DNA from: Micromonospora chalcea
GTDB taxonomy: Bacteria; Actinomycetota; Actinomycetes; Mycobacteriales; Micromonosporaceae
Reading direction: 5' to 3'
Assembly: GCF_002926165.1 (NCBI RefSeq)
Contig: NZ_MAGP01000046.1
Coordinates: forward strand, 1 to 64,000
DNA length: 64,000 bases
Below the pieces are notes generated by a model. That model was not told the origin of the DNA. It saw nothing but the letters and a program-made list of their open reading frames with translations, and ran no database searches. Both the position numbers and the translations under genes were made by a program. How positions within the stretch are numbered: position 1 is the first letter of the stretch; every line of letters starts with the position of its first letter. Of the stretch, positions 30,896 through 40,562 are shown piece after piece.

Positions 30896-32517
30896 ACAAG
30901 ACAGTCAAGGGTCGGTGGCGGCTCGCTGTCGCGCTCGGCGTGGCGGCCACGCTCGGTGTCTCCGGCTGCGGTCTGAACGAGGAGACCTCCTCCTCCAGCG
31001 GCTCGTCGTCGGACTCGGTGCTGCGGATCGGCACCACCACCGACGTGAGCAACTTCAATCCGCTCCAGTCGTTGAGCAAGACCGACTCGTGGATCCTCAA
31101 CGCGATGTACCCGCACCTGCTGCGGATCGACGAGAACGCGAAGAAGTCGCCCGAGCTGGCCAAGGAGTACCGCTACGAGGACGACGGCAAGACCGCCGTC
31201 TTCGTGCTGCGCGACGACTTCAAGTGGACCGACGGCAAGCCGGTGGTCGCCGAGGACGTGAAGTTCTCCGCCGAGTCGATCATGAAGTACAAGCTCGGCA
31301 ACGTCGCGGCGAAGCTGACCTGGGTCGAGTCGGTCGAGGCGCCGGACGCGACCACTGTGAAGTTCAAGCTCTCGCAGCCGTACGCGCCGTTCGCCGAGGG
31401 CGTCGGCTTCTGGATGTCGGTCGTGCCGAAGCACGTCTTCGAGCCGGCCGGTGACCTGTCCAAGTTCGCCAACGACTCCAACTGGGTCGGCGCCGGGCCG
31501 TTCGTCCTGGACAGCATCACCAAGGGCCAGCGCTACGTCATGAAGCGCAACGAGCACTACCCGCTCGCGCCGGGTGGCAAGGCCGCGGTGAGCCAGGTCG
31601 AGTACCGGGTCTACCCGGACGTGAACACCATGATGCTGGCGCTGCGCAACGGCGACATCGACATGATGGGCACCCCGGTGCCGGTCTCGGCGGCGAAGAC
31701 CTTCGAGAACGACGACAAGATCAAGCTGAAGAAGGTCGGCGCACTCGGCTTCGCGCACCTGACCTACAACATGAAGAACAAGTACCTCGCCGACCAGGAC
31801 GTCCGGCAGGCGCTGTCGATGGCGGTCGACACCAAGGCGATCATCTCGGCCGTGCTGCAGGGCGACGGCCAGCAGATGGCCGGCCCGATCTCGCCGATCT
31901 TCTCCGAGTACGACAACACCGAGCTGCAGCCGTACCCGTTCGACCCGGAGGGCGCGAAGGCCAAGCTGAGCGCGGCCGGCTACAAGGACGCCAACAACGA
32001 CGGCTTCTTCGACGAGCTGAAGTTCGGCGTGGCGTGCGACCAGTCCAACGCCAACATCACCCGGGTCGTGCAGCTGTTCCGGGAGAGCGCGGCCAAGGCC
32101 GGCGTGAAGCTGGAGAACGAGTGCGTGGAGCGGAACACCTTCCTCACCCGCACCAAGAACGGCGAGTACGACATCGACGCCTCGCAGTGGGGTGTCTTCG
32201 ACAACCCGATGGACCAGCTGCGCAGCACCTACCTGTCCAGCAACCCGGGTGGCATCAACTACAACCTGCTCGAGTCGGCGGAGATGGACGCGCTGATCAA
32301 CGACGCGGCCGGCACCACCGACGTGGAGGCGTTCAAGACCAAGATCAAGAACATTGACAAGGTCGTGCACGAGCAGGCGTACCTGACCCCGCTGTACGTG
32401 GAGAACTTCCAGTTCGCCTACAACGCCAGCAAGTTCACCGGCTTCGTCCCGTCGCCGTCGGACCTGCTCGGCATGGTCACCGCGTACTCGCTGGCCCAGG
32501 TCACCCCGGTCAAGTAA
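30892..32517 (+). CDS. Peptide-type ABC transporter binding lipoprotein (SBP family 5)
   Basis: A 541-residue lipoprotein with the signal RWRLAVALGVAATLGVSGC, Cys26 being lipidated. The mature chain is of DppA/OppA type: LRIGTTTDVSNFNPLQS, the KWTDGKPVVAEDVKFSAESI region that is the family signature, and DVRQALSMAVDTKAI. It captures peptides or other medium-size ligands for the permeases encoded downstream. GTG start overlaps the dipeptidase stop by 4 bp with CAGGAGG ahead, so copy number is coupled to the peptidase. Confidence 0.94.
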   Translation: MNKTVKGRWRLAVALGVAATLGVSGCGLNEETSSSSGSSSDSVLRIGTTTDVSNFNPLQSLSKTDSWILNAMYPHLLRIDENAKKSPELAKEYRYEDDGKTAVFVLRDDFKWTDGKPVVAEDVKFSAESIMKYKLGNVAAKLTWVESVEAPDATTVKFKLSQPYAPFAEGVGFWMSVVPKHVFEPAGDLSKFANDSNWVGAGPFVLDSITKGQRYVMKRNEHYPLAPGGKAAVSQVEYRVYPDVNTMMLALRNGDIDMMGTPVPVSAAKTFENDDKIKLKKVGALGFAHLTYNMKNKYLADQDVRQALSMAVDTKAIISAVLQGDGQQMAGPISPIFSEYDNTELQPYPFDPEGAKAKLSAAGYKDANNDGFFDELKFGVACDQSNANITRVVQLFRESAAKAGVKLENECVERNTFLTRTKNGEYDIDASQWGVFDNPMDQLRSTYLSSNPGGINYNLLESAEMDALINDAAGTTDVEAFKTKIKNIDKVVHEQAYLTPLYVENFQFAYNASKFTGFVPSPSDLLGMVTAYSLAQVTPVK

Positions 32518-32549
32518 CCCACCCAACCAGAGGAGAGGAGGGGTCCCCC

Positions 32550-33503
32550 GTGGCGCGTTTCGTGCTCAGCCGGGCACTGAAGGCCGTCCTGACCGTGTGG
32601 ATCGCGATCACTTCGACGTTCTTTCTGCTCCGGCTCCTGCCGGGGGACCCCACGACCCTCATGGTCGAGGGCGACATGACACCGGAGATGCAGGCGGCGC
32701 TGCTCAAGACGTACGGCCTGGACCGTCCGCTGTGGGAGCAGTACGTGTCGTACCTGCGCGAGCTGGTCCAGGGCAACCTGGGCATCTCGTTCCGTCAGAT
32801 CCAGCCGGTCACCGACATCATCCTCGACCGGCTTCCCTGGACGTTGCTGCTGGCCGGCAGCGCGTTCGTCCTGACCGTCGCCGTCGGCATCCCGATCGGC
32901 GTGGCCGCCGCGGTCAACCGCGGCAAGTGGCTCGACCGCGCGTTGCAGGGCTTCGGGATCAGCGCCAACGCGCTGTTCGTGCCGAGCGTCGCGATCCTGC
33001 TGCTGGTCTTCTTCGGCGCCCAGCTCGGCTGGTTTCCGATCGGCGGGGCGATCGACCCGGACACCCGGGGCGCGGCGGCCTACCTGAGCCTGGCACACCA
33101 CCTGGTGCTGCCGGTGCTCTCCCTGGTCCTGGTGCAGCTCGGCCCGTACGCGCTGACCCTCCGTACCAACATGATCGAGGTCCTCGGTGAGGACTACATC
33201 CGCGCCGCGCAGGCGCGTGGTCTCTCGGCCCGGCGTCGGGTGTGGAAGCACGGCCTGCGCAACGCGATCCTGCCGGCACTGACCCTGATGGGCCTGCAAC
33301 TGGGCACCCTGGTCGGCGGCGCGGTGCTGACCGAGACGGTCTTCGCCTACCCCGGGGTCGGCCGGCTGATCTACGAGGCGGTCGGGCAGCAGGACTACCC
33401 GGTGATCCAGGGGGCGTTCATCATGCTCGCCGTCACCGTGGTGATCGCCAACGCCCTGACCGACATGCTCTACGCGGTCCTCAACCCCCGGATCCGGCTG
33501 TGA
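32550..33503 (+). CDS. Peptide-type ABC permease (DppB type)
   Basis: A 317-residue membrane protein with about six helices. The N-terminal FVLSRALKAVLTVWIAITSTFFLLRLLPGDP (abridged: TSTFFLLRLLPGDP) is characteristic for DppB/OppB; the EAA loop is DYIRAAQARGLSARRRVWKHGLRNAILP (abridged: ARGLSARRRVWKHGLRN). GTG start with GGAGAGGAGGGG upstream. It forms the first half of the import channel. Confidence 0.95.
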   Translation: MARFVLSRALKAVLTVWIAITSTFFLLRLLPGDPTTLMVEGDMTPEMQAALLKTYGLDRPLWEQYVSYLRELVQGNLGISFRQIQPVTDIILDRLPWTLLLAGSAFVLTVAVGIPIGVAAAVNRGKWLDRALQGFGISANALFVPSVAILLLVFFGAQLGWFPIGGAIDPDTRGAAAYLSLAHHLVLPVLSLVLVQLGPYALTLRTNMIEVLGEDYIRAAQARGLSARRRVWKHGLRNAILPALTLMGLQLGTLVGGAVLTETVFAYPGVGRLIYEAVGQQDYPVIQGAFIMLAVTVVIANALTDMLYAVLNPRIRL

Positions 33504-33567
33504 GCGCGCGCCGCGTCCCGGCGCGTCGCCCGGATCCGTTCGCCGCCACCACCGAAGGGAGGGTGCC

Positions 33568-34449
33568 GTGAGTGCCCCCGTGCTGACCGAGCAGGCGCTC
33601 CCGCCGGCCCCGGCCGCGCCCAGGCGGTCCTTCCTCTCCGGCTACCTGCGTCAGCCCGTCGTGGCGCTGTCGGTGCTGGTGCTGCTCGTGATGGCGGTGC
33701 TGGCGGTCTTCGCGCCGCTGATCGCCGACGAGCCCGCCGGCGCCGGCGCGGACGTGCTGCAACCGCCCTCCGGGGCGCACTGGTTCGGCACCGACGACCT
33801 CGGGCAGGACATCTTCGCCCAGGTGGTCTGGGGCACCCGGACCAGCATGGTGATCGGCCTGGCCGCCTCGCTGCTCGCCATCGTGCTGGGCACCGCGATC
33901 GGGCTGGCCGCGGCGTACTTCCGGCCGTTCGACGCGGTCGCCACGGTGATCACCGACGTGATGCTGGCGCTGCCCACCTTGCCGCTGATGATCATGCTGG
34001 CGGCGGTGGTGAGCCCGAGCGTCACGACGCTGACCCTGATCATCGGGTTCTTCGCCTGGCCCGAGGTGGCCCGGCTGATCCGGTCACAGGGCCTGGTGAT
34101 CAGCGCGATGCCCTACATCGACGGCGCGCGGGTGCTCGGCGCCACCGGCTGGCGGATCGTCACCCGGGAGATCCTGCCCGCCGTCGTCTCGCTGATGGTG
34201 GTCAGCGTGCTGCTCACCGCCTCCCGGGCGGTGATCTCCGAGGCCGGCCTGAGCTTCCTCGGGCTCGGCGACCCGGACGCCTGGTCCTGGGGACGCATCC
34301 TGCTCAACGCCCAGCGCAGCGGCACGATCGCGATCGCCTGGTGGCAGACGCTCTTCCCGTCCCTGGCGATCCTGTTCCTGGTGCTGGCGGCGACCCTGGC
34401 CGGAACCCGGTTCAACGACACCCGCGACCCCCGTCGCAACGGAGGCTGA
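33568..34449 (+). CDS. Peptide-type ABC permease (DppC type)
   Basis: A 293-residue membrane protein. The HWFGTDDLGQDIFAQVVWGTRTSM stretch (abridged: GTDDLGQDIFAQVVWGTR) is the DppC signature and YIDGARVLGATGWRIVTREILP (abridged: ARVLGATGWRIVTRE) the EAA loop. It begins with a cytoplasmic Ala/Pro-rich tail. GAAGGGAGG precedes the GTG. It completes the channel with the DppB-type protein. Confidence 0.95.
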   Translation: MSAPVLTEQALPPAPAAPRRSFLSGYLRQPVVALSVLVLLVMAVLAVFAPLIADEPAGAGADVLQPPSGAHWFGTDDLGQDIFAQVVWGTRTSMVIGLAASLLAIVLGTAIGLAAAYFRPFDAVATVITDVMLALPTLPLMIMLAAVVSPSVTTLTLIIGFFAWPEVARLIRSQGLVISAMPYIDGARVLGATGWRIVTREILPAVVSLMVVSVLLTASRAVISEAGLSFLGLGDPDAWSWGRILLNAQRSGTIAIAWWQTLFPSLAILFLVLAATLAGTRFNDTRDPRRNGG

Positions 34450-34451
34450 CC

Positions 34452-35633
34452 ATGCGACTGCCCGAGAGCTTCTACCACAGCGTCCGTGGCCGGCTCGCCG
34501 AGGCGCTCGAACAACGAGGGCTGGACGGGTTCCTGGCCACCTCGCCGGCGGAGGTCGCCTTCCTCAGTGGCTTCTTCTACATCGCCACCGAACGTCCGGT
34601 GTACCTCTGGCTGCCGCGGACGGGGGATCCGCTGCTGGTGATCCCGCGCCTCGACGAGGAGTACGCGGCCCAGCAGGCCGTGACGGTCCAGACCGTCACG
34701 TACTTCGAGTACCCGGGCGTGGTCACCGCCGAGGAGACGCTCGCCTCGGCGCTGTCCCGTCCGGGCGGTCCGGTCCGCCGTATCGGCGTGGGCGCGGGCC
34801 TGTCGGTCGGCGCGTTCCGGGCGCTGTCCCGGGCCATCGGCGGGGCCACGCTGGAGACCACCGACGCGGTCGCCGAGCTGCGGCTGCGCAAGTTCCCCGA
34901 GGAGATCCCGTTCCACGAGGCGGCCGCGCGGATCTGCGACGAGATGCTGGCCGCCGGACGGGCCCTGATCGAGGAGGCGCTCGCCGCCGGGCGGCCGCTG
35001 CCGCGTGAGGACGAGATCGCCCGGCACGTGATCGGCTTCGGCACCGACCGGATGTACGCCGAGTACGACCTGGTCGTCTACACCACCAAGCTGGCCGGCG
35101 GGCTGGTCTACGCCGGCCCGAACTCCGCCCTGCCGCACGGCCTGCCGACCCGTCGGCGGCTCCAGCCGGGCGACACCCTGATCCTCTCCCTCGGCGCGGC
35201 GGTGGCCAGCCGGTTCGTGGAGAGCGAGCGGACATTCGTCATCGGCGAGCCCACCGCCGAGCAGGTGCGCTACTACGAGGCCGACCGGGAGGCGCAGGAG
35301 GTGGGCACCCAGGCGATGATCGCCGGGCGTACCTGCGCCGAGGTCAACCGGATCTGCCTGGACGTCCTGCGGGACCGGGGCCTGGGCGACTACATCCGGC
35401 ACCGGCAGGGCCACGGCATCGGGCTGCAGAACCACGAGGCGCCCTGGGTCGAGGACGGGGACCACACCGTGCTGGCCCCCGGAATGCTGCTGTCCAGCGA
35501 GCCCGGCGTCTACGTGCCCGGCCACGCCGGCTACCGCATCTCCGACACGGTCCTGGTACAGGACGACGGCCCGCGCCGGCTCACCCGGTACCCGCGTGAC
35601 CTGGCGTCCAACATCATCGAGGGGGTCCGATGA
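34452..35633 (+). CDS. M24-fold protein, creatinase-like (metal ligands missing)
   Basis: A 393-residue pita-bread-fold protein with an N-terminal creatinase/prolidase domain (about 1-150) and an M24 domain. HRQGHGIGLQNHE and SSEPGVYVPGHAGYRISDTVL are clear. Of the five metal ligands of Xaa-Pro peptidases, the two Asp and the last Glu are replaced: ILSLGAAV for the DxG strand, FVESERTF for SDxTR, and RISDTV for RxEDT. Creatinase, which uses no metal, also has ERT at this place. So a creatine- or guanidino-type hydrolase is as plausible as a peptidase. ATG 34452 follows GGAGG; the 3' end overlaps the next gene (ATGA). Confidence 0.85.
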   Translation: MRLPESFYHSVRGRLAEALEQRGLDGFLATSPAEVAFLSGFFYIATERPVYLWLPRTGDPLLVIPRLDEEYAAQQAVTVQTVTYFEYPGVVTAEETLASALSRPGGPVRRIGVGAGLSVGAFRALSRAIGGATLETTDAVAELRLRKFPEEIPFHEAAARICDEMLAAGRALIEEALAAGRPLPREDEIARHVIGFGTDRMYAEYDLVVYTTKLAGGLVYAGPNSALPHGLPTRRRLQPGDTLILSLGAAVASRFVESERTFVIGEPTAEQVRYYEADREAQEVGTQAMIAGRTCAEVNRICLDVLRDRGLGDYIRHRQGHGIGLQNHEAPWVEDGDHTVLAPGMLLSSEPGVYVPGHAGYRISDTVLVQDDGPRRLTRYPRDLASNIIEGVR

Positions 35634-36466
35634 GAATCAACGGAGCGGAACTGGTCGTCGAGGCGTTCGGCCCGGTCGACGGCCCGGCGATGATCGTGCA
35701 CCACGGTGCGCCGGGCCTCGGCTCCCGCCAGGAGCCGAAGCGCTCGTTCGGCCCGTTCGCCGACCGCATGCGGGTCATCGTCTTCGACGCCCGCGGCTCC
35801 GGCGAGTCCAGCGACGACGAACCGTTCACCCACGAGCAGTGGGTGGCCGACGTGGACGCCATCCGCGCGCACTTCGGCTACGAGACGATCGTCATGGCCG
35901 GTGGCTCGTACGGCGGGTTCATCGCCATGGAGTACGCCATCGCCCACCCGGAGCGGGTCTCCGCGCTGGTGCTGCGGGACACCGCCGCGGACACCGCGCA
36001 CGACCACCTCGCGGTGGAGCGGGCCCGTAACACCGACCGTTCGGTGATCCCGGAGTGGGTCATCGACCGGATCGGCACCGGCCGGTTCGAGAGCAACGAG
36101 CAGTTGCGCGAGTACTGGAAAGCGATCCTGCCGCTCTACGACCACCAGCACGACCCGGCAAAGGACGAGGCGCGGCTGGCCGCCACCCGGTTCCACTACC
36201 GCACCCACAACGCCGCCTTCGGGCAGAACATGCCCCGCTACGACCTGAAGCCGAAGCTGCCGTCGATCACGTGCCCGACCCTGGTGACGGTGGGCCGGCA
36301 CGACTGGCGTACCCCGGTGGCCGCCTCGCAGGTCATCGCGGACCTGGTGCCCCGCGGCGAGCTGGTGGTCTTCGAGTCCTCCGGCCACTCGCCGCAACTG
36401 GAGGAGCCGGAGCTGTTCCAGCAGGTGGTGCGGGACTTCCTCAGCCGCGCCGGAGTGCTCCGATGA
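35630..36466 (+). CDS. Alpha/beta hydrolase, proline-iminopeptidase-like
   Basis: A 278-residue alpha/beta hydrolase with an intact triad: HHGAPGLGS oxyanion region, nucleophile elbow GGSYGG (Ser near residue 90), acid in TVGRHDWRTP and His in SSGHSPQLEEPELF. The cap region and length fit proline iminopeptidases and related aminoacyl hydrolases. It overlaps both neighbouring genes by 4 bp (ATGA), so it is part of the import operon and probably trims imported peptides. Confidence 0.9.
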   Translation: MRINGAELVVEAFGPVDGPAMIVHHGAPGLGSRQEPKRSFGPFADRMRVIVFDARGSGESSDDEPFTHEQWVADVDAIRAHFGYETIVMAGGSYGGFIAMEYAIAHPERVSALVLRDTAADTAHDHLAVERARNTDRSVIPEWVIDRIGTGRFESNEQLREYWKAILPLYDHQHDPAKDEARLAATRFHYRTHNAAFGQNMPRYDLKPKLPSITCPTLVTVGRHDWRTPVAASQVIADLVPRGELVVFESSGHSPQLEEPELFQQVVRDFLSRAGVLR

Positions 36467-37446
36467 GCCTGCTGGAGATCGCCGACCTGAAGGTCGCGTT
36501 CCCCGGTCCGACCGGGCCGGTCAACGCGGTGAACGGGGTGTCGCTGCGGATCGAGTCGGGGCAGACCCTGGCCATCCTCGGTGAGTCCGGCTCCGGCAAG
36601 AGCGTCACCGCGCAGGCGGTGACGGGCATCCTCGACGTGCCGCCGGCGACGGTCAGCGGCTCGGTCCAGCTGCGCGGCCGGGAACTGCTGACCCTGTCAC
36701 GCAAGCAGCGGGAGCGGGTCAGCGGCGAGGAGATCGGGATGGTCTTCCAGGACGCGATGGCCGCGCTCAACCCGGTCTTCACCGTCGGACACCAGATCGT
36801 GGAGGTGCTGCGGGTCCGGCGGGGCATGTCCCGGGCCGACGCCCGCCGCCGCGCCGTCGAACTGGTCGACCGGGTGCGGATCCCGGCGGCCAAGGACCGG
36901 ATGCGGGACTATCCGCACCAGTTCTCCGGGGGCATGCGCCAGCGCATCATGATCGCGCTGGCCATCGCCCTGGAACCGGACCTGCTGATCGCGGACGAGC
37001 CCACCACCGCGCTGGACGTGACGGTGCAGGCCCAGGTGATGGAGTTGCTCGCGGAGATCCAGCGGGACAGCGGAATGGGGCTGCTGCTGATCACCCACGA
37101 CCTGGGGGTGGTCGCCGAGGTCGCCGACGACGTGGCGGTGATGTACGCCGGCCGGATCGTCGAACGGGGCACCGTCGAGCAGATCTTCGCCGGTCCGGCG
37201 CACCCCTACACCGAGGGGCTGCTCAACTCGATGCCCCGGGTGGACCGGCGCGACGAGCAGCTCTACGCGATTCCCGGCGCTCCGCCCAACCCGGCTCGGC
37301 TCCCTGCCGGCTGCCCGTTCCACCTGCGTTGTCCCCGGGCCACCGACGAGTGCCGGGTCGTCCTGCCGCCGCTGCTGGCGCTGCCGGCCGATCGCGCCAG
37401 CGCCTGTCACCACCACGAGGAGGTGCTCGATGCCACCCGGCGATGA
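36463..37446 (+). CDS. Peptide-type ABC ATPase (DppD type)
   Basis: A 327-residue ATPase: Walker [10 protein letters not shown] near 44-52, signature FSGGMRQR near 150, Walker [13 protein letters not shown], switch ITHDLGVV. The C-terminal oligopeptide/dipeptide extension with Cys-rich [14 protein letters not shown], as in DppD proteins that bind an Fe-S cluster, is present. It starts within ATGA of the previous gene and overlaps the next by 17 bp. Confidence 0.95.
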   Translation: MSLLEIADLKVAFPGPTGPVNAVNGVSLRIESGQTLAILGESGSGKSVTAQAVTGILDVPPATVSGSVQLRGRELLTLSRKQRERVSGEEIGMVFQDAMAALNPVFTVGHQIVEVLRVRRGMSRADARRRAVELVDRVRIPAAKDRMRDYPHQFSGGMRQRIMIALAIALEPDLLIADEPTTALDVTVQAQVMELLAEIQRDSGMGLLLITHDLGVVAEVADDVAVMYAGRIVERGTVEQIFAGPAHPYTEGLLNSMPRVDRRDEQLYAIPGAPPNPARLPAGCPFHLRCPRATDECRVVLPPLLALPADRASACHHHEEVLDATRR

Positions 37447-38419
37447 GGTCGTGCTGCGGGTCGAGAACCTGGTCAAGCACTTCCCGGTCAAGGGACGGGT
37501 CCCGTTCACCTCCGGCGGCGTGGTCAAGGCCGTCGACGGTGTCTCCTTCGACCTGCGCCGGGGCGAGACGCTCGGCGTGGTGGGCGAGTCCGGCTGCGGC
37601 AAGAGCACGCTGGCCCGCATGCTCGTCGGGCTGGAGCAGCCCACCTCCGGCGCGGTGCGCTTCGGCACGTCAGTGGTGCACCAGGCCAGGGGACGGGAGC
37701 TGCGGGCCCTGCGCCGGCGGATCCAGATCGTGCTCCAGGACCCGTACACGTCGCTGAACCCGCGCCGCACGATCCGGGAGATCCTGCTCCAGCCGTTCGA
37801 GATCCATCCGGACGTGCTGGACCGCCGGCGGCGGATCGAGCGGATCAAGGAGCTGCTCGACCTGGTCGGTCTCGACCCCGGCCTGCACCTGGACCGCTAC
37901 CCGCACCAGTTCTCCGGCGGGCAGCGCCAGCGCATCGGCATCGCCCGGGCGCTCGCGCTCAGCCCCGACGTCATCGTCTGCGACGAGCCCGTCTCCGCGC
38001 TGGACGTGTCGGTCCAGGCGCAGGTGGTCAACCTCCTGGAGCGGCTCCAGGAGGAACTCGGCGTGGCGTACGTCTTCATCGCCCACGACCTGTCCGTGGT
38101 GCGCCACATCTCCGACCGGGTGGCAGTGATGTACCTGGGCAAGCTCGTGGAGACCGGCCCCGAGGTCAGCCTCTACGAGTCGCCCCGGCACCCGTACACC
38201 CGGGCGCTGCTGTCGGCGGTGCCGGTGCCGGACCCGGCCGGCCGGCAGGGGCGGCAGCGGATCCTGCTGGCCGGCGACCCGCCCAGTCCGGTGGATCCGC
38301 CCTCGGGCTGCCGGTTCCGGACCCGTTGCTGGCAGGCGGCCGACACCTGTGCCACCACCGAACCACCGCTGGCCGCCGGCGCGCATCCGGTCGCCTGCCA
38401 CTTCCCGCTGGCCGCGTGA
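37430..38419 (+). CDS. Peptide-type ABC ATPase (DppF type)
   Basis: A 329-residue ATPase: Walker [10 protein letters not shown] near 49-57, [15 protein letters not shown], Walker [13 protein letters not shown], switch IAHDLSVV, and the C-terminal [14 protein letters not shown] extension. It pairs with the DppD-type ATPase. GAGGAGG lies before the ATG. It ends 30 nt before the second dipeptidase gene, with no hairpin between, so the operon continues. Confidence 0.95.
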   Translation: MPPGDEVVLRVENLVKHFPVKGRVPFTSGGVVKAVDGVSFDLRRGETLGVVGESGCGKSTLARMLVGLEQPTSGAVRFGTSVVHQARGRELRALRRRIQIVLQDPYTSLNPRRTIREILLQPFEIHPDVLDRRRRIERIKELLDLVGLDPGLHLDRYPHQFSGGQRQRIGIARALALSPDVIVCDEPVSALDVSVQAQVVNLLERLQEELGVAYVFIAHDLSVVRHISDRVAVMYLGKLVETGPEVSLYESPRHPYTRALLSAVPVPDPAGRQGRQRILLAGDPPSPVDPPSGCRFRTRCWQAADTCATTEPPLAAGAHPVACHFPLAA

Positions 38420-38449
38420 CGGCCGGCGATCGTCCAAAGGAGAAGCGTC

Positions 38450-39652
38450 TTGCTGCAAGAACCCGCCCCCCGGTACAAGGGTCACAGGTCGTACTCGTAC
38501 CTGGAGCCGCACTCGGACTACCGGGTGTTCACGCTGGCCGAGGAGATCGGCCGGGTGCCGGAGCACGACCTCGGCCTGACCGACGCTCAGCGTGCGCGGG
38601 TGACGCGGCTGCTCACCGAGCACGCCGCCATCTCGCTGCACGAGCATCCGGTGGTCCTGCCGGCCGACGTCAGCGAGCTGCGGGCCTACAACCGCACCGC
38701 CCGCCAGCGCACCGGATACGAGGGGCTGGCGCGCTCCGGCCTGACCGCCGTCTTCGACAACTTCATGGCCGGCGCCTCCTGTGTGACGAGCGAGAACGGC
38801 TGGAAGTGGAACGACCTCGTCTACGCCCTCGGCATGCGGATGAGTGACCTCTACAAGCAGGACCACGTCTTCCTGGCCACGTCCCTGGACGACATCCACG
38901 CCGCGAAGCGGGACGGCCGGCTGGCCCTGGTCGCGGGCCTGGAGTGCAGCAGCCCGATCGAGAACGAGCTGGACCGGATCGACATCCTCTACGGCTTCGG
39001 CGTACGCCAGCTCGGCATCGCGTACAGCCAGGCGAACATGCTCGGCGGGGGCCTGTCGGAGAAGCACGACGGCGGGCTGACGCACTTCGGCCGCCGGGCG
39101 GTGGACCGGATGAACAAGCTCGGGATCGCCATCGACATCTCGCACTCCGGCGACCAGACCTGCCTGGATGTCATCGAGGCCAGCCGGGTGCCGGTGTTCA
39201 TCACCCACGCCGGCGCCCGCTCGGTCTGGGACACCTCCCGGATGAAGCCGGACGAGGTGATCCGGGCCTGCGCCGAGCGGGGTGGCGTGATCGGCATCGA
39301 GGCCGCCCCGCACACCACGCTCTCGCAGGCGCACCAGCACCACTCGATCGAGTCGGTGATGGACCACTTCACCTACTGCGTGGACCTGGTCGGCATCGAC
39401 CACGTCACGTTCGGTCCGGACACCATGTTCGGCGACCACGTGGGGGTGCACGACACCTACGCCGGCAACTACGCCCACGACGCCGGGAACCGTCCGCAGC
39501 ACCCGCGGGTGGAGTACGTGTCCGGGCTGGAGAATCCGGGCGAGGCGTTCGGGAACATCGTGGGCTGGCTGGTGGCGCACGACTACTCCGACGACGAGAT
39601 CGCCAAGGTGATCGGCGGCAACACCATCCGGGTGCTGGAGCAGGTGTGGTGA
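38450..39652 (+). CDS. M19-type membrane dipeptidase homologue (copy 2)
   Basis: A 400-residue paralogue of the protein encoded at 29693, same length and with the same metal-site regions (SLHEHP, VAGLECS, DISHSGDQ, FITHAGARS). The TTG start at 38450 has AAAGGAG 7 nt upstream. The centre of the gene is nearly identical in DNA to copy 1, including a 60-nt stretch without any difference (39241-39300 against 30481-30540), whereas both ends differ more. It closes the importer operon. Two dipeptidases with one importer suggest different substrate ranges or gene dosage. Confidence 0.85.
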   Translation: MLQEPAPRYKGHRSYSYLEPHSDYRVFTLAEEIGRVPEHDLGLTDAQRARVTRLLTEHAAISLHEHPVVLPADVSELRAYNRTARQRTGYEGLARSGLTAVFDNFMAGASCVTSENGWKWNDLVYALGMRMSDLYKQDHVFLATSLDDIHAAKRDGRLALVAGLECSSPIENELDRIDILYGFGVRQLGIAYSQANMLGGGLSEKHDGGLTHFGRRAVDRMNKLGIAIDISHSGDQTCLDVIEASRVPVFITHAGARSVWDTSRMKPDEVIRACAERGGVIGIEAAPHTTLSQAHQHHSIESVMDHFTYCVDLVGIDHVTFGPDTMFGDHVGVHDTYAGNYAHDAGNRPQHPRVEYVSGLENPGEAFGNIVGWLVAHDYSDDEIAKVIGGNTIRVLEQVW

Positions 39653-39668
39653 GGCCGTGCCGGTGATC

Positions 39669-39696
39669 GTCCGAGCGGACGTGGACGAACTACACT
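39669..39696 (+). promoter_or_regulatory. Candidate promoter/operator of the GntR gene
   Basis: A 12-nt dyad GTCCG-AG-CGGAC (39669-39680) is followed 11 nt later by TACACT (39691-39696), which fits a -10 box. No good -35 hexamer is seen. The dyad would cover the -35 region, consistent with autorepression of the regulator gene at 39740. Confidence 0.4.
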
Positions 39697-39739
39697 CCGT
39701 ACGCCGACGCGGCGGCGGGCAGTGATGAGGTGAGGGCGG

Positions 39740-40495
39740 ATGGCTCGGCGGGAAACCGCGCTACAGGCGGCGCACGGCCGGCTGCGGCAGCTGATCGGCA
39801 GCGAGTTCCGGTCGGGTGAGAAGCTGCCCAACGAGCGGGACCTGGCCGATCGTCTGGAGGTCAGCCGCGCGACGGTGCGCGAGGTGCTGGGGCAGCTCGC
39901 CGCCGAGGGGGTGGTGACCCGGACCTGGGGGATCGGCACCTTCGTGCACGACGACGCCGAGCGGGTGCCGGTGTCCATCGGTGACGTCACCGCGCTGCGG
40001 GACCGGATCACCGCCACGGGTCACCGTCCGACGCTTCAGGACGCGTCGGTCAGCCGGGCGAAGTGCCCGGCCGACTGCGCGCGCGTCCTCGGACTGGAGC
40101 CGGGCTCGCCGGTGTGGCGGGTCGACCGGCTCTTCGCCGTGGACGGGGTCCCGGCGGCCTGGATCCGTGATCACCTGCCGCTGCGGTTCGACGGCCGCGA
40201 CCTCGACCCGTCCGGGCTGCTCAGCATCGACCTGGACATGTTCGAGTTCCTGGCCAGCGCGACCGGTATGCCGGTGCGGCGGGCGGAGATCGAACTCACC
40301 GCGGTGCTCGCCGACGACGAGGCCACCGAGCGGCTCGGCGTGGCGGTCGGACATCCGCTGGTCACCGCGACCCAGGTCGGTTACGGGACGGGCGGAGCGG
40401 CGCTGTTCCACGGCCACATCACGGTTCGCACCGACGTGTTGACGCTGCGGATCAGCCGCGGCGGGGCTCCGGAACCGGCCCCACCGGCCGGGTAG
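39740..40495 (+). CDS. GntR-family regulator with UTRA domain (HutC subfamily)
   Basis: A 251-residue regulator. The wHTH at about 10-75 contains LPNERDLADRLEVSRATVREVLGQLAAEGVV (abridged: NERDLADRLEVSRATVREVL), followed by a UTRA effector domain with ARVLGLEPGSPVWRVDRLF and ending in the usual HGHITVRTDVLTLRI. It stands 87 nt after the importer operon in the same direction and is the obvious local regulator of it. The palindromes before the operon look more like sites of FadR-type GntR proteins, so the match is not certain. Confidence 0.92.
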   Translation: MARRETALQAAHGRLRQLIGSEFRSGEKLPNERDLADRLEVSRATVREVLGQLAAEGVVTRTWGIGTFVHDDAERVPVSIGDVTALRDRITATGHRPTLQDASVSRAKCPADCARVLGLEPGSPVWRVDRLFAVDGVPAAWIRDHLPLRFDGRDLDPSGLLSIDLDMFEFLASATGMPVRRAEIELTAVLADDEATERLGVAVGHPLVTATQVGYGTGGAALFHGHITVRTDVLTLRISRGGAPEPAPPAG

Positions 40496-40496
40496 C

Positions 40497-40531
40497 CGGC
40501 GGCCCCGCGACGCGGGGTCGCGGGGCCGCCG
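40497..40531. terminator. Strong hairpin between convergent GntR and esterase genes
   Basis: Perfect 15-bp arms (CGGCGGCCCCGCGAC and complement) with a 5-nt loop, starting 1 nt after the GntR stop codon. It can end transcription from both sides. No T-run follows. Confidence 0.65.
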
Positions 40532-40562
40532 TCCGGACGTCACCGGGGTCGGGGTACGCCGG

